DNA of 64,000 bases, taken from contig NC_058042.1 of assembly GCF_020085105.1 (NCBI RefSeq), positions 12,771,001 to 12,835,000 of the forward strand, given 5' to 3'. The position numbers were made by a program, and so were the translations under genes. Positions 22,901-35,500 of this stretch are shown in pieces. Numbering within the stretch: the first letter of the stretch is position 1; every line of letters begins with the position of its first letter. The notes below the pieces were generated by a model. It ran no database searches and had not been told where the DNA came from. It saw nothing but the letters and a program-made list of their open reading frames with translations. The DNA comes from Siniperca chuatsi (taxonomy: Eukaryota; Chordata; Actinopteri; Centrarchiformes; Sinipercidae).

Positions 22901-25900
22901 TTGAATATCAATATTATCAATGTTTTGTGTCTCTTCAGAGTACATGAAGCAGGAGGCTGAGCTGAAATACAAAGGAAGATCTAGACCTTGCTCAGTTAAC
23001 CCTTCATTTAATGGCTTTCTTGCGCTCATTGGCGAATGCTCTTCTGTCGGCCCATTTGGACTGAGGAGAACCAGCAGCACCATAACATCAGGTTCATTTC
23101 TGTGCATTTTAGTGCCTGGCATTTTGCAGGCAGTGACCTGCTTTGGGCTGGGCTAGCCATACGGCTGTTTCAAGCCATGCAGATTAACTTTGGGAAATTA
23201 CAGCTTGTACTCTACCGTGTGGCTCAGCATGATGAAGAAGACGAAATCAAGAAGAAGGTTTGTTAATTGTCTCAACTCTTCTCAGTTATTTAAACAAAGG
23301 GTCTAGAGAGAGAGAGAGCGAAATGCATGCTAACATGCTCACAATGTTTATATGTTGATGTGTCGCAGGCTATTTTCACCATGCTCACTATCTTAGTTTA
23401 TGTTAACTAACGTGCTAACATTTGCTAATTAACCAAACACGTACATCTATGGGTGATGGAATGTCACTGTTTTATGAACAAATACTTGCAAAAATAAAGT
23501 ATTGTATCCAGCCTCTGTTTTTACATTTGATAGAAAATAGTTCATAGTGAAAACTGATGACAGCAAGGTGTGTTGTGTTTCACATCACCGTTGAGTTGCA
23601 CAAATGTGAATTTTTGATGCTTTGAACATCACAAACAAAATGCCTTTCACTCTCATTGTACTGGAATGTCAGCTCAAGTCTCAGAGGCAAATACCTCAAA
23701 ACCTTAGCCAATGTAGAAGATATGTAGTAGAGAAAGTGAACTTTTGACCTGATGATGGCAGTAGATGAAAAGTCAGGGGTTTACCAAAATTATTACGATT
23801 TATCCTGAGGGGGATCATGATTGTCTGTACCAAATTTCACAACAATCAATCCAATAGTTGAGGAGATGTTTCACTCAGAATCAAAAATGCGAACCTCATG
23901 GTGGCACTAGATGAAATGTCAGGGGTCATCATAGTTATCAGAATTCATCATCTGACAACCATGAATGTCTGCACAAAATTTCATGGCAATCTATCGGATA
24001 GTTGTTAAGATATTTCAGTTTGGACCAAAGTGGTGTACCAACCGACGACCAACATTGCCATCTCTAGAGCCATGCTGCTAGATTGGCTAAAAACATGGCA
24101 GTGGCGTCTAACCTGCTTCTCATTTGTTCTGTGTTTTGTTTTTCTTAAAAAAATTCAGAAAGTGGAGGATGGTCCTAACCGTTGGAGGTCCAAAAAGATT
24201 TGCTGCTGCCCTCTGTGGTTTCTCGTCCTGTCCGTTTTTGTGGTACTAATTATCATCCCAGTATATCTGTTGACTTTTGGCCTTCCTAAAAATGAGGTGC
24301 AACCAGGCGAAGGGGTGAATGGAACAACAGGCTGGGTGGGCGTGCTGGAGGGCCTGGTCATCGCTTCATTAGGAGTCCCTGCAGCAAGCACATTGAGGTT
24401 CGCTTTTCTGATGGGTAAGAATCTCATCTTCAACCAGGATCTGAACATCAAGAAGGGGATGGACAATGACCGGGTCAGCAGCCAACTGGGCTTCATGAAC
24501 GAAGTGAGGAAGGAAATGTGGTTTCTGTCTCGCTTCATCCAGTTTATGGAGGTGTTTGAGAGGAGAACGATCCGAGTGGTACTCAAGATCACCAATCTGG
24601 ACCGGTGCTCCCCCAAGAAAATTGTTGCAGTTCTGGATGCCATCAACATTCTACTTTCAGAAGAGGAAAGTCCATTTATTTCCATTCTGGCTGTCAACCC
24701 AGATGTTCTTGTACAGAAAGTGAACTTTGCAGATGGCTGCTTCAGCAAAGAGGACAGAGCTCATGCACTGCTGAACGGCATCGTGACTCTGGCATTCACG
24801 GTCCCACCACTGTGCGATGATTCAAAGCGCAGTTTATTTTACAGCCTCTCTAGCAATTCAAAAATCTCTAAGGACATAAGCCGCAGGCAAGATAAACATA
24901 GATGTGGGTGCCTCAAAAGGAGATCTTCCTCGGATGTAGAGATTCCATTGGAGTCAAAACCAATGATGGATGAAACTACAGCAGATGTGAAGGAGGAGGA
25001 AGTGGAGAAGCTGGTCAGCAGCATCATGACAAGCAATGAAAGGAATCTAAACAAGTACATGTTAGATGATGCCATGTCAATGAGGAGGGTGATCAACTCC
25101 ATTCGAGTGACTGTGATAATTATGAAGGCCTTGAAAAAAGAGCTTCCTCAACCAGAATACATTGCAGCATGGGTGGTCTTGGCCAATCAGTGGCCCTGCC
25201 GCCTCAGCTGGATCATCCAGTGTGTGGAAGATGCTGAGCAGAGAGCAGGTATTGATCATACAAATGTGGCCAACTTTGATGATTCAAAGACGTTATGGGA
25301 TGTCTTCAGTGAGTCCAGGGCAGAGCTGTATGTGATGAGTGCACAGATTGAGGACCTCCTCGAGCAGGATGGAGATCCTGAGATGTTTGAAAGATTTCTC
25401 GCAGTAGATTTTCTTTTCACCATAAAGGACTTGAGGGCATTTGAAGTGGCAACGGTGAACCTGGATCATTCGATTAGGAAGGAGCTGGCTCAGATCAGAG
25501 GGACATCCAGACTGAAAGATTCTGATTGGATGAGGAACCTAGCTCCCCTGCCAATCACAACTATCATCAATATGAATACAGAGGATGTTTGTAAAGAGGT
25601 AAGAAACTTTTTTAAAGTTATAATCTTTAAGATTTCAGTCCTGGTTGATTTGGCAACACCTGTGGTTACTGGTGGTAACAGCAAGTGCGGTGTAATACAA
25701 ACTGTGCAAACACTTCTTGAGCAGCTGCTTCAAATCAGAAATACAACAGAAGAACAACTGGTGTATCTGTTTAAAGTACAGCCAAACAAACTCATGTTGT
25801 TTTAATGAAGAAATCAGTCAATAATTGGCCTTTTTCCATCATGCCATGAGCAACCACTATCTATTTTCACATGGCACAAATAGTTTTCTACACAGCAGGA

Positions 25901-26974
25901 AGGCACAGTGGATTTGGTTATCCTGCTGAGGAGTTGGAGATGTGCAGCCAGTCGCCTGCAGCTCTTCATCCAACAGCTCACTGTGGCTGTTCCTTCTTGT
26001 TCAATTACTCCCTGCAATATTTAAAATGATCCGTTCTCGAAAACTGCAGAGAATTAACGTTTTGTAGAGGCATTTCTGATGAATGATCACTGTCAGCGCA
26101 AACCTTATTGACAAACACATTGCATTTCCTGTGACTGCTTCACAATAAAAGCCACCCCGTGTGTCACCAGTTGAATGCTTTTAATATGCAGCAGCAGTAG
26201 GAAATCTTCGATTTGTATTAACAGTAAATTAATACAGCTACAGATAGGGAGTCAGGTGAGTTAACAGTAAACAGTGAGGCTGTTATTAATGAGATAAAAT
26301 TAGAAACAGTAACGCTGAATTATCTACCACATCATTTCCTGTGAGTCTCTTGGGCGTACGTAGGTAGGCAATTTCAACCAAGCATGGGAATGGCGGACCC
26401 AGCCACTAACAATGAAAATTACTATATAGAGAGGTAAATACTGAATGTAAGTACACTGAATGGCTTTTGCTGAAAAATGCTGACCATGAATACATGTAAA
26501 TCTTGAGGATTATAACTTGAATGTAACTTTGTTACAAAGCAGTATTTACTTATTCAAAGTAATGTGTTTATTCACCTCACATGATGGTGCAAAATTCTCT
26601 TGAAAATGCAACAGAAAAGGATTTTTAAATCAAGTCAGTCATATCAGCAAGGATTAGGAACAAAATCACATCATTCCTCTGTGTTTATGATCCTTAAATT
26701 TTCTTCTTTTTCCTAGTTGGAGAGGATGAAATACCCCAGTACGTATATTGATATTGTGAGAAGCAATGACCTCAATGGTTTGGCACTGGTGTTTGGTGAA
26801 GTAGATGACCTTAAAGCCCTCCTAGATATGACCTTCGGTGAATGGGCACGTTTCAGACTGCACTTCCTGGGTTTACCATCACGTCTCCAACCACAATACA
26901 GGAGCATGCCACCAGCACCTTCTCAACCTCAGAACCAGCCGTCTAGATTTACCCTACATATTCCCCATCATTGA
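19995..26974 (+). CDS. nkpd1: NKPD1-like KAP-family P-loop NTPase-like membrane protein (five exons, one apparent frameshift)
   Basis: Exons read from GT-AG junctions: 19995/20016-20052, 21378-21494, 22939-23257, 24159-25598 and 26717-26974 (stop TGA). ATGs at 19995 and 20016 are in frame; I prefer 20016 but cannot decide. The product is about 723 residues. Exon 2 has a Walker A-like GLYSSCQNRI at about residue 34, lacking the GK[S/T] core. Exon 3 has the family-typical HFSAWHFAGSDLLWAGLA. Exon 4 opens with a basic-Cys stretch, then two membrane segments (about residues 177-200 and 217-243), then a Walker B-like TNLDRCSPKK at about 303. The C-terminal DVCKE...GEWARFRLHFLG resembles the SAM-like tail of Kidins220. 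KAP proteins are membrane-anchored P-loop proteins; the substrate is unknown and the degenerate motifs suggest a non-catalytic member. Exon 3 is one base short of the expected phase. An AATAAA lies at 27172-27177. The family is fairly sure; one-to-one orthology with NKPD1 is not. Confidence 0.8.
20129..21110. repeat. Internally repetitive block in KAP gene intron 1
   Basis: The segment TTTGAATATTGTCCACTGTA occurs at about 20579 and 20758, with a diverged third at about 20971. A 30-base arm at 20448-20477 is inverted at 20540-20568. ATG-AAAA-rich DNA fills the gaps. Element type not known to me. Confidence 0.6.
21847..22014 (+). mobile_element. tRNA-derived SINE with 12-base target-site duplication
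   Basis: The head carries GGTAGCTCACCTGG (A box) and GGGTTCGTGTCC (B box); the body has CCTTTGCTGCATATCATCCC and the tail CCAATAAAGC. It is flanked by identical AATCACTGAGCT at 21835-21846 and 22015-22026. It sits in intron 2 of the KAP gene in the sense orientation. Confidence 0.85.
23300..24095. repeat. MITE-like interspersed repeat (copy 3) in KAP gene intron 3
   Basis: Carries ATGCATGCTAACATGCTCAC at the left, GATGGCAGTAGATG and GGTGGCACTAGATG internal-unit marks, and ends GCCATGCTGCTAGATTGGCT. Its end lies only about 65 bases before the exon 4 acceptor at 24159. Confidence 0.65.
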
Positions 26975-29398
26975 TCGTCTAATCTCAGTCTGTAACAGCT
27001 GCATGTAGGAATCCGATCCATTGTCAGTAAGCCTGATACCTAAAATTATGATCTGCGTGTGTAACATTTATTAACAATCTTAACAGTAAAAATACACAAT
27101 CTGTGCATAGAAATCGCATACAGAAAGCAATGCATGACTAAAAATCTTATGCAAAATGTGTCAGTGTTACTAATAAATCATTTAATGAATAGTTTTTGGG
27201 AAATTTGCTTATTCGTTCTCTTGCCAACAGTTAGATGAGAAGATCATTACCACACTAATGACTGTATGCTAAATATGAAGCTAGAGCCAGTAGGACTCTG
27301 TCCAAAGTTTAAAAATACGCCTACCAACACCTCTAAAGCTCACTAATTAATACTTATCACTGCGCTCAGCCGCCATTCACCAAGAAAGAGTTAAAACAAG
27401 TAATTCCTAGTAAAACCACAACTTGACATTTTAACATTTATGTTGTTCTGTTGTTTGGATTCAACAAGCAAGATACAAATAACAAATGCACTTCTCAGTT
27501 TTTGTCAACCTAACTGGTTTACAGTTAATTTCAAGACATTTTAAGTAATGTATGATTTAACGTTCATGAACTGGAGAGTTTATTTAAATGTGACGTAATT
27601 ACATTCACTTTGTTAGCTACAGGAGCTTGTGATAAACTCTTGTTAGCAAAAACACTGCTTAGAAAAATGTTTAACCTTTTGTAACTATTTCAAATAACTA
27701 TCACATACAGGTTTATAAATTTAAGGGGGACAAGCGCAACAATGATAGCTGTAGTGTTACCTAGATGTCCAGTCATGTATAAATCAACCTTAGCTAACTC
27801 GACTGTGTCTTTGTCATGGATTACATTTTCCCATAATATGCATTTTTCATTGCAGTTACGATGGTTTAATTCCATTTTAATGCTTCAGTTTCAGGGTCCT
27901 GGAATTGTGTATGCTGGCTCACCATCATGATTTTACTGTGACACTTGAATAGAATGGAGCCATTGTTAATGTTACTAATAACACCTGTGCTTTTCCTACT
28001 ATGACGTCAAAATGTCTGCTGTTAAAAAAGGCCTGTTATAAGACAGCAGTGTTTTTGTTTTTCTGTGTGTTTATAAAAGGAAAGGTGGCACATAGAAAAG
28101 GATCAGGAAGATAAAAAGCTGTAAAACTTGTTACCCAAAGAAAATATACAGACCAACTATTGTTTTACCATTGCTTTTAGTCATTTTCAGTTACATATAA
28201 CATGACCTTTTTGTAGGAAAATAAGAAGCTCCAGAGGCTCTATTATCAGTCTTTCACTCTCTCTTTGCCATCACACAGTGACATACACATGAAGATATTT
28301 AACTAAATTTGAGGAGTGTTCCATCAACGACTGAGGCTGTAGTTCACTGTGAGGGTTAACAGGAGATTCCTTCATGCACATAATTGCAACTTGATTGAAG
28401 GTTTTACTCATTCCATTTTTTTATGTTGTTTTGGTTGGTTGCACTTTTTTATTTTGTATTTACTGTAACTTTTACTGTAACTTTATTCTGGAATCAGTGA
28501 ATGTTTATGAGGTGTGTAAGGTGCCTATGCTATACATCCTAAATGCATGCTACAAGTTTAAAAAACTCTTTAATAAATTCAGACAATATTAACTGAATGT
28601 TTAGGTTGTGGAAATCCCTTTGATGCACAGACATGGAATTGAATCTATTATAGAGCCTGAACAGGCATTAACAAGGTATATTTGTTATTTAATGGATTGA
28701 AATTCACTGTTAAGTGTTTAGGAATACTTTATTGAGCATTAAGCAGAAAATGTGCTGCAGTAAAGTGTCAATAACATGTAAATTCTGGCAAATGAATTGT
28801 ATATGCAAATGTCCAATAATAAAAATGCTCATCTCAGCAAATATAATTTTTGTTGTGTGGTACTTCACCAGTTTACAAACATTACATACCAACTTCTAAC
28901 ATACATTTAACATCACCATTTGATATGTATTAGCGTAAACATATCGAAGGGTGGATTCATTAACATTTAGTGGTTTTTAGATGAGCCTTGCCAGTAATAG
29001 CTTATTTAAAGTTTTACTTAAAACATGTATATTTATTTTTTCATGTTAGCCAGAAGAGTCATCATTACATATTTGCTTTACTAAGGCATAACTGTAAGTT
29101 ACAATTTAGCCAAAGTCACAATAAATTGGGAGAATAACAAATTTGGGCAATTTAGGAATGTATTAAAAAAAACATTTGCATATTTTTTAAAAAAACAGCA
29201 AGAAACAGAAACATCTTCTAACAAGCACCTTTATGACAACACCAAAGTGATATATGTTTATATTTTTAAATGGATCCCAGATTAAAATTACTAATATTGG
29301 TGTACTGGTATAATGCTGGGTCCTTATGTTGTAATGCAGGATATTTTACCATCACAGACACAGTCGGAATACATCCATGTTGTTTGGCCAGAAGCAGC
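26975..29398. other. Convergent intergenic region (3' UTRs of the KAP gene and lims1)
   Basis: Lies between two converging genes. Polyadenylation signals: plus strand 27172-27177, minus strand 29032-29037. No coding frame supported. Confidence 0.5.
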
Positions 29399-29513
29399 TC
29401 ACTTGCGTCCCAAAGACTCAGCCAGCTTCTTGAGCCTTTTCTTCAGCTCCAGAGGAAACTTCTCATAACACTTTTTACAAACAGGCTTCATGTCAAACTC
29501 AACAAACTTGTTC
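29399..29513 (-). CDS. lims1: lims1 alternative last exon B (distal)
   Basis: This exon also completes the same split codon (AA|G). It encodes [20 protein letters not shown], then [17 protein letters not shown] and TGA, 37 residues. It is nearly the canonical PINCH1 C-terminus. The acceptor is TTTGCAG after a pyrimidine tract. A polyadenylation signal for this strand lies at 29032-29037, about 360 bases past the stop. The exon is used by skipping exon A or its polyadenylation. Confidence 0.9.
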
Positions 29514-32500
29514 CTGCAAAGAAGGAAAGAAAGACAATGTCAATACTAAATGATCCAATGACTTGTCTTTAGCCCACATTATTAACATTTCAGATTTCCA
29601 TTCCACCTGCAGAATTTTTATCTAAATATTATTATCACTGTCTCAGTCACAATCTCCTCACTTTAAATTATATTAGTATTAGAACCATACTTTTAAATGG
29701 CAACACATCATCTTCTGCTCTGGAATTATCATGGAAACTATTTAAATTATCCTGCAGCTTTTCCCTTTAGTGCAAGCAAGCAAGCAATGACTAATCTCAT
29801 TCAAACCAAAAAAAAATTATCTCGATGGAAGCTTAAGTTTCTCATAAGTAGAGCTAAAACAACTCACAGAAATCAATTGAGTTGATCTTCAAGCAAAAAT
29901 GCCAAAAACACAGTCGCCCTGAGAGCTCAACACACTGCAACTTGAGAAAACAAATGCAAATAGACAAAACACAAGCAAATGGAGAAATCATCTTCACCAC
30001 TTTGACAGCACATGTGTGACAACACAATCAAATACAGAAATGCTCTAAGTCATTATTTGTTGCCATGGTTTGTGGCTCATGAAGTTACAGAATTTGAAAT
30101 GTTGCGCATATGTTGTCAAATTGATGGAGATGGTTTCTTCATTTGCTTAGTTTTGGCGTTGAGCTCTCAGGGCCACTGTACAAAATTGTGCTTGTTCCCG
30201 CTCCTTCAATGTGAGGATTTTCTGTTTTTCCCTGTTTCATATCACTTTAAACTGAATGTCTTTGGGTTTTAGACTGTTGATTGAACAAAACAAGACATCT
30301 GAAGACGTCAGCTTGGACTCTATTTTCAGACATTTAATATTATTTATTTATTTATATAGACCAAACAACTCGATTAATCGAGGTAATAATCAGCAGATTA
30401 ATCAATAATGAAAATAATCGTTAGGTGGAGCCCTACTCATAAGCATCAATTGAGCCAAAGTTATTTTTAACATACATGTATACTTTTACTCAAATGCCAT
30501 TAACACAAAACAAGTGCAGGGTGTTGGTTTTACTTAAAATAAATAAATGACAAATAATGACATCATGCCATACTGTAAAGTTTACTGAGTAAACACCACA
30601 GGAACACCACAGAAAAAGAAAGGCAGAGATAGCACCAACCAACGAATGGAGTGGTGAGTTGTAAAGAATAATAACTCTACAGACAGACAGCAGGTTTTTT
30701 CTTGCGGTCTTTGGCATCACGCTCACGTCGGGCCAGGCGGCGTTTCAGCTCCTCAGGCATGCGCTCATAGCAGTGCTTGCACACTGGCCTCAGGTCAATT
30801 TCAACAAACTTATCTCTGAGTTACCATAGACGCAGCAAGTGAAGCATGTTAAGAGAAATTGGAGGAAAAGGGGGGAAAGGAAACGAGCCAAAGAGGGAAG
30901 AGTTATAGTAGGAGAAAGACAAGAGAGAAAGACAAGTATTAAGACTAACACGAGTAAGTGTTAGTAGGGGTTAAGTAAGAGTGTTACAGAAAACTGAGAG
31001 GAAAACAACAATCAGCTGGTAGTATTGTACACGATTAGAAAAAGCTATTAATGAGCAACATCACTTACTTGAGAGTGAGTTTTGTGTTGCAGGTGGAGCA
31101 TGAGAAACAATTGACACACCAGGCCTTGTTGAGAGCAGACACCACTGAGGGGGTCACAGAAGGAAAAAAAAAAGAAATTATGAACATTCAACTGTTGTAT
31201 CTTCAAGCAACATTTTATGTAAATTACTAAAAACACTGTACTGAATGTGAGCTTTATTATACTGATACTCACCATCGCCTTCAATCACACGGTTGCAGTT
31301 ATAGCACACATCGCCAAAGAGCTTGATAACAGAGAAACAAGAAGATTGGGTGTTTATACAGCAAACGCAAATTTGTTTATTTGGTGAAGCAATGAGGGGT
31401 TAGTAGTGCTGTGTCATGTTTTTGACAGTTTACTAACATTAGGATGTCTGTCACATCCTCCAAAGCCATTATTTTACTTGGCTCTTTTTTTCTTACCTGG
31501 TTATAATGAGTCTCACAGTAAGCCAACCCCTTCCTCTCGTAATGCCGATGACCGAGGAAAGGCTTCTCACACTTGGCACACACAAAATGCTGTAAACAAA
31601 AACAAATGTTGCTGAAGGACAGGGGGAAAATTCCTAACAAAGGCATGTGAAACTGACTAGACAAGCAGGTGCCAACACACATGGAGAGGGTGGCAATTTT
31701 TTTCTAGTAGTCTGAAACATGAAAACTACATGAGCATAACATGAATATGTTCACTTACCTAGAAATGTTTTAAAAAGTTATAGACATGACCTATGGAGAA
31801 ATATTACTATAGTAATCCTTCAGTGTTGTTTTTGTTTTGTTTTTAAATCACATTTAGCCCCTGTGCTATGGAGAAACCACTGTAATATTTCTATAGTGTT
31901 CCCACAGTGTTTTTTAAATAGTTCTACATTTCTGGTGCCTGCCAGATAAAGTTCCTGAAGTGGTTAGATACAACATTCATTTCAGCAAAAGACTGTCTTT
32001 AGAATTAAATTGACTGCAATACACTGTTGATAGTCCTGAGCTTTTTGAACATTATAAAATTCAGCACCCTCCAGACAGATGAACACACAACTTGATCTGC
32101 TGCGCTCTGCCTCAGGAGAAATCTTTTTAAAAGTGCTCACATCTCTCCTACCGCCTCAAATGAGCTCATTAACAGTGTTTTGGTTCTAAAGTGGTTTATT
32201 TAATTAATTTAATTTAAGTAATGGTAACTAAATGTGAAATGTATTAGACTTTTCCTCTGCTTCTGTGTGAAGGCAGTATTACATATAATATCAACGATAA
32301 AAGGTGGTCAGCATGACATTTGTCCACTATTATTAACCAGTCAGCAGTCTTTCTGAAGCAATACTCCCTGTAGTCCAACTCATAATGCATAGGAACCTTT
32401 CATTAGTTTTTGTGTTTAATGAACCATTTTGTATACCTCTCGCTGGGAATTTGGACATATCAAGTTGGCAAAGATGATGTCCAAATCAGTTACATACTGA

Positions 32501-35500
32501 GTTTACTTGAGTTTTCTTTGCTATTCAACTACTGAAAAAAACATAACATGTCTATCCTTACTTCTTTCCAAACAAATACCAAATCATGAACACGGTAATC
32601 ATGGTCATGATTCCTAAGGTAAACTCCTTAAGGCCTAGCTTTCTTCAGGCGGAGCAAACTCCTAAAGTAAACTAGGCCTCAAAACAACAAACAGCAGCAT
32701 GTTATACATTACTCTGAAAATAAAGGAATATAACATTGTATCTAGTGTATTGATAAATAGTTTCATTCTTGTTCACAAACCTCCACATGCCACTGCTTGC
32801 CCATGGCATTGACAACACGCCCCTCAATGGGTCTCCTACAGGCACCACAGATTGGTACACCCATCTTGTCGTGGCAGGGCAAACAGAAGAGCTCTCCCTT
32901 CAGTTCCCTGGCTTCAACCGTCAATTCCTTCCTGTGGACAGAGAAACATTGAAACACATTAAAGAGAGAGAAAAACAGGCTTTGAACCCATTGTTATAGA
33001 TCATTTTTCATGTGGACCTGAAATATAATCTGAAGCTAAGAGTGTGCTGTTTTCTGTACTAAACAGTGGGGTGGGGTGGGGTGGTAAGACTGACCCACAA
33101 TTGTTGCAGTTGAAGTGGTCTGGGTGATAGGGGTCATTCTTAAAGATCAGTGGCTGCTCTTCAATGATGGCATGGCACTTCTGGCAGATATACTTGCCCA
33201 GGCCACGAGCTTTCTCACGGTTATGGCACGGGCGACACAGGTGCCTGAGGTAAATGGAGGAGAACAAAATTTAGGGGTGTCAAGACAAAGACAAAGAGTC
33301 TGCAGCCTCAAATAATGTTTTGACATACTCTGTCACAGCTGCTCAAAATTCCATTATTTGTTAGAACACAAAAGTGAGTGAGTCACCAGCCTGACAAGTG
33401 TGTAACCACCTGCTTTACAGGCTGTTAAGACTGTAATAAGATGGGATGCTTACCTCCCAGCATTTTTGACAAACCCCACATCCGCAAGCACAGCCTGGCA
33501 AATGTCACAGCAGAAGCAGTCAGGGTGCCAACTATTGTTCATGGCCTTAATGACACGACCGATGATGAACTCCCCTGAAGGAAACCACGAGTGAGAGATC
33601 AGCTTGAGGCAAATCTAAGTTTGACTTTTCCTATATTTGTTGGGACTAGATTCTATTTTTTGGGTACCGTACAGTAATTCCTAATGAGCACACCATTATG
33701 GATTCCTAGTGTTACTACAATGCACTACAGTGCTTTCTATAGTGTTCTCAAAGTGACACTTTAATGTTGAATGCATTTTAATTGTCCATGTAATTATAGA
33801 GCATGTCTGTCCATGGAAACAGTCAAGCAGTATTTAAATTAAGCTAAAATGCACCTTAGGTGATCTAAAGACAAGTGGGAAGTTCTAAATGCATATTACT
33901 TAAAGATCAGTGGAGACACACTGGGATCTGATTACTCAAACAACATATACAGTAGAGGTCAGGGATGCTTACATCCAAATATGTACCGCAGTGCAGTGGT
34001 TCCCAAACTGGGGAGGGGGGTTCAATAGGGGAGGTGCAGTGAAGGCTGAATGCTACGTCTTGCAAAGAATGGAGAAGTTTGTGAAAGGTCTGTCCAATAC
34101 ACATTGAGCAGACAATGATCCAGAAATGTCTTTATGCGTAAAAGGGGGACCAACAGAAAAGGTTTGGGAACCATTGGTGTAGCATGACCAGACGTGTCAA
34201 TGAAAATTAAGGCTTAGTCAACATTTGAATGTGCTTATATCATGGCAAACCTCCCACACACAACTGATTTGCCAATGCCAAACAACTAGGCAAAACAATG
34301 CCCTTCTCTAGCCGTATGGCTAAGTGCAAATTTCATTTTTTTTCCGTCAAGCTTCAGTCCTCGCAAAATAAATCAAATGTGAGCAGGGAAGCAAAGTATA
34401 ATCAAATATAATCACTTGTGGCACACATCAGATGTATTCTGGTACCAGGTCTAAAATGCAGTCCATCTCAATTAGACGTAGACATAGTCTGAATATATCT
34501 GAATACAAGATACTTTATTCTTTATTTATTCTTTATTTGGATCCCCATTAGCTTCCACAAAGTGGTTGCTAGTTTTTTTGAGGTCTACATAACCCCTCAA
34601 ATACTAGATCTGGACAGGCCCTAAATGAATGAGGCTATGACACTCACCACACTGGCGACAGCAAGGGGCAAACAGCATCTGGAAGTCATGTTCACAATAT
34701 TTTCTTCCTTCAAACTGTGAAGAGAAGAAGATTGAGACTGAGTTAAAAGTGTACCAGACAAATCATCACCACACATGCAGCACACAAAGTATGGCTCATC
34801 ATTGTGAAGATTTGTGAAATGAATTACGGTGACTATTTGAGCACAATACCTCATAGAAGAGTCCCTCTGGAAACTGCTGGAAACACTGGGCACACACAAA
34901 GCACTGTTCATGGTACAGCTCTCCATTACTATTGACAATCTTTTCAGTCGCAGCAAAGCCACTCTTACATCGCTCACAGGCCGCAGTGGCCAGGGCATTA
35001 GCAATGCTGTTGCATGAGACAAGAAAATACATATTAGTACATTACTTCCCCAGAGTCCCTGTAAAAGGCTGACAAATATCTGGGATGCAAGGCTGGACCA
35101 ATGTTTATCATTTCTCACATAACTCCTGCATTAACTGCTGTGCTTGTTTCAGCAGCTGTCACCATGGAGAATGGAAATAATATGTGAATCAGTTGGGGAA
35201 CTCTCTTACTCACTGTACTGCCATCACCTAATTTGGTAAAGGAATAGAGTTACTGAAACCTAGCTGAGAGATTATGTGCAGCCTTTGTCAGCCCTGTGCA
35301 CACATGCGCACTATCACACATAATTACTGACAAATTGACTAATAACTAGACTCAGATATTATCCTATCAATATACAGTTCAATACTAAGCCAAAATCCAC
35401 AAGTTTCTGTTAGTAGTCAAGTAAAGTTTAAGGCCAATACTGACTGAGGCTTCGTGTGAAACATAAAGATGTTAAAATTAAGTTGCAAACTAAAATAACA

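Noticed and set aside
24030-24158. ATG at 24030 as the start of the KAP protein
   Set aside because: The stretch is intron 3 and MITE end; a clear acceptor at 24158 and upstream exons with conserved motifs show exon 4 begins at 24159.
24155-24748. 197-codon minus-strand frame
   Set aside because: Shadow of exon 4 of the KAP gene, whose own frame carries the conserved motifs.
25599-25805. Extension of the KAP exon 4 frame to 25805
   Set aside because: A consensus donor (GAG|GTAAGA) at 25598 joins in phase to the exon at 26717, which carries the conserved C-terminus; the extension is intron read-through.
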